Assembly (NCBI GenBank): GCA_915069725.1
Contig: CAJZFF010000082.1
Span: forward strand, 1 to 7,296
Length of the DNA: 7,296 nt
From: an uncultured Actinomyces sp.
GTDB taxonomy: Bacteria > Actinomycetota > Actinomycetes > Actinomycetales > Actinomycetaceae
Direction: 5' to 3'
Below, one piece after another: positions 5,692-7,296 of this stretch; within the stretch, counting starts at the first letter, position 1; every line of letters starts with the position of its first letter. The notes below the pieces were generated by a model, which saw only the letters and a list, made by a program, of their open reading frames with translations, was not told the DNA's origin and ran no database searches. The translations under genes were made by a program, and so were the position numbers.

Positions 5692-7029
5692 ATGCTCAAC
5701 GACGTCATGCTCACTCGCCGCGGCGCCCTCACCTCGTTGAGCTCTTCAGCGGCGACCCTCGCCCTGAGCGCCTGCAGCTCTTCCAACGATGATGAGGACT
5801 CGTCTATCCCGACCTCCGTCGAATACTGGATGTGGGACTAAGGAGAAGACCGGCATCACCGTCAACATCACCCAGGCCGGTTGGAACGACTACTGGACCA
5901 AGCTGACCGCCGGCTTCATCGCCGGCACCGGTCCCGACGCCTTCGCCGATCACATTCAGAAGTTCGCCCAGCTCGTCGACCTCGACGTCCTCCTGCCCCT
6001 GGAGGAACAGGCCGCTTGGGCCGATGTCGATGTCTCCGCCTTCCAGGAGGGCCTGCTCGAGTTGTGGAAGGGTGAGGACGGGCATCAGTACGGCTGCCCC
6101 AAGGATTGGGACACCGAGGCGATCTTCTACAACAAGGACATGGCGCCCTCCGCCGGCCTGTCACAGGAGGATATGGCCGGCCTGGAATGGAATCCGGACG
6201 ACGGCGGCACCTTCGAGAAGGCGTTGGCTCGATTGACCGTCGACGTCAACGGCGTGCGCGGCGACGAGCCCGGGTTCAACTCGGAGCGCATCGCGATTTA
6301 CGGAATCGGCATTCAGAACTCCGGAGACGCCGACGGGCAGACCCAGTGGAGCCCATTCACCGCCTCAACCGGTGACTGGTACTACACGGACAAGGAGACA
6401 TGGGGGGCGCACTACCGCTACGACGGCCCTGGCTTTCAGAGCACTATGGACTGGTACTTCGGGCTCGTCGACAAAGGATTCATGAATCCTAACGGAGATT
6501 TCTCGGACGCCACGAGCACGGATATCCAGATGGGTTCCGGGAAAGTCGCGATGGCCGTTCACGGAGCGTGGATGTTCACCACCTTCGCCAAACTCGATGT
6601 CAACGTCGGCATCGTTCCCACGCCCGTGGGGCCCAACGGGACCAGCCAGTCGCTGTACAACGGGCTGGGGACTCGGTTGTCAAGCAGTCGAAGAACATCG
6701 AGGGAGCCGCCAAGTGGGTAGCATTCCTGGGCACTCGGGAGGCGCAGGACATCGTCGCCTCCTACGGGATCGTCTTCCCAGCGATCACCGCTTCGACCGG
6801 TAAGGCCATCACGGTTTTCGAGGAGACCGGGCTGCCCACCGCCCCCTTCACGGATCACGTGAAGAACGGCACGACCTTCTTCTTCCCGCTGACCTACTTC
6901 GGGGCCGACGTCAAGGCGATCATGAAGCCGGGGATGGAGGACATATGGGCCAACCGGGTCCCCGCCTCGACACTGACGGAGTACAACAGGCAGGTCAATC
7001 TCCTGTTCGACACCTCGACGCACGGCTGA
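5692..7029 (+). pseudogene. Lipoprotein sugar-binding protein of the ABC importer, broken by two frame lesions
   Basis: Extracytoplasmic solute-binding protein of the CUT1 class (SBP family 1), which delivers sugar to the two permeases. ATG 5692 has GAGGA (5680-5684) 7 bases upstream, overlapping the preceding stop codon. The signal has Arg-Arg at residues 9-10 and a lipobox LSAC with Cys28, so the mature protein would be a membrane-anchored lipoprotein. The first frame stops at TAA 5839-5841, right after VEYWMWD (49 aa). The family continues in another frame from 5840 (KEKTGITVNITQAGWNDYW) to YNGLG near 6670. It then shifts again to DSVVKQSKNIEGAAKWVAF and ends at TGA 7029. In the homologues I recall, about 15 residues normally lie between WMWD and KTGI, so the first lesion looks like an out-of-frame deletion of roughly 45 bases. 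The second fits loss of one G from a run at 6667-6670. The remaining parts total about 445 aa and look well conserved, so decay is recent or the sequence is faulty. Confidence 0.85.
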
Positions 7030-7068
7030 GGACGAGGACACCCGCCGGTTCGCTGCTGCGTCTCGTAG

Positions 7069-7111
7069 TCCGTCCGTCGTGCGCCCCACTCGTCGGTGCG
7101 CAACGGACGGA
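7069..7111 (+). terminator. Strong hairpin downstream of the operon, probable terminator
   Basis: TCCGTCCGT (7069-7077) pairs perfectly with ACGGACGGA (7103-7111). After one C/A mismatch the stem continues for seven more pairs, two of them G-T, to a 9-base loop (7086-7094). It begins 39 bases after the binding-protein stop. The following bases (TCGTTGTGAT) are only mildly T-rich, so it is a GC-type hairpin terminator, as is common in high-GC actinobacteria, rather than a textbook one. Confidence 0.6.
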
Positions 7112-7278
7112 TCGTTGTGATATGCCATTCGTGCGTCATCGTGCATCCGTACAGCGCCACTGGCCGCCGAAGTCGGGTAGTGTGAAGCCGTCATCAGCCG
7201 CCGGCCGGTCTCGCATCGGCGCACAGGCGCGGGTGCTCCGCCGTCGCCGCCGGCTCCCTCCCCGTTAGGAGCAACTCC
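7112..7278 (+). promoter_or_regulatory. Leader and probable promoter region of the right-edge gene
   Basis: This stretch lies between the operon hairpin and the ATG at 7279. A TAGTGT hexamer (7178-7183) resembles a -10 element, but nothing upstream at 16-18 bases looks like a -35. AGGAG (7267-7271) lies 7 bases before the ATG and is a good ribosome binding site. The open frames crossing this stretch have no ribosome binding site or recognisable protein features. Confidence 0.3.
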
Positions 7279-7296
7279 ATGGCCCAGGTCACCGCC
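7279..7296 (+). CDS. Start of an unidentified gene (partial)
   Basis: Six codons, MAQVTA, are visible before the window ends. The start is supported by AGGAG 7 bases upstream and by its place after an operon-ending hairpin. Nothing more can be said about function from six residues. Confidence 0.55.

Noticed and set aside
6945..7268. Plus-strand open frame of 107 codons across the operon-end hairpin
   Set aside because: It overlaps the binding-protein C-terminus in another frame, has an Arg-rich random-looking translation, and has no supporting start signals.
1..7296. A novel defence, mobile or RNA-guided system
   Set aside because: Every sizeable supported gene belongs to known sugar-utilisation families. 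No transposase, integrase, tRNA, repeat array or unusual low-GC island was seen.

Overview
The window is high-GC DNA with strong G/C third-position bias. It is most likely from an actinobacterium, and by gene content and protein style plausibly Actinomyces or a relative. The genus is an inference, since there is no rRNA or other marker here. It carries one recognisable unit, an alpha-galactoside utilisation locus: a divergently transcribed ROK-family repressor (178-1320, minus), a GH36 alpha-galactosidase (1511-3691, plus), two MalF/MalG-type sugar ABC permeases (3804-4715 and 4729-5681), and a lipoprotein sugar-binding protein (5692-7029). The first codons of neighbouring genes lie at both edges: a secreted or membrane protein N-terminus on the minus strand (1-79) and a gene start on the plus strand (7279-7296).

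Layout: positions 80-177 are a short spacer with a palindrome before the edge gene. Positions 1321-1510 are the divergent control region, where a 22-bp imperfect palindrome overlaps a -35/-10 pair reading toward the galactosidase. Positions 3692-3803 hold a small stem-loop and then a C-rich, G-poor tract between the hydrolase and the transporter genes. The permease and binding-protein genes are packed tightly (13 and 10 bases apart). Positions 7030-7278 hold a strong hairpin, probably the end of the operon, and then the leader of the next gene.

By family knowledge the binding protein would capture an oligosaccharide with terminal alpha-galactose (raffinose or melibiose type). The permease pair would import it using an ATPase encoded elsewhere, and the cytoplasmic GH36 enzyme would release galactose. 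The ROK protein would repress the operon until a sugar ligand binds.

The main oddity is that the last two genes do not read through. Permease 2 has a one-base loss near its 3' end. The binding-protein gene has an out-of-frame gap just after its lipoprotein signal and a second one-base loss in a G run. Repressor, hydrolase and permease 1 are intact. Either importer function is being lost in this strain or the sequence has errors; the larger gap is hard to explain as a homopolymer error. I see no mobile element, CRISPR array, RNA gene or clearly new system here.
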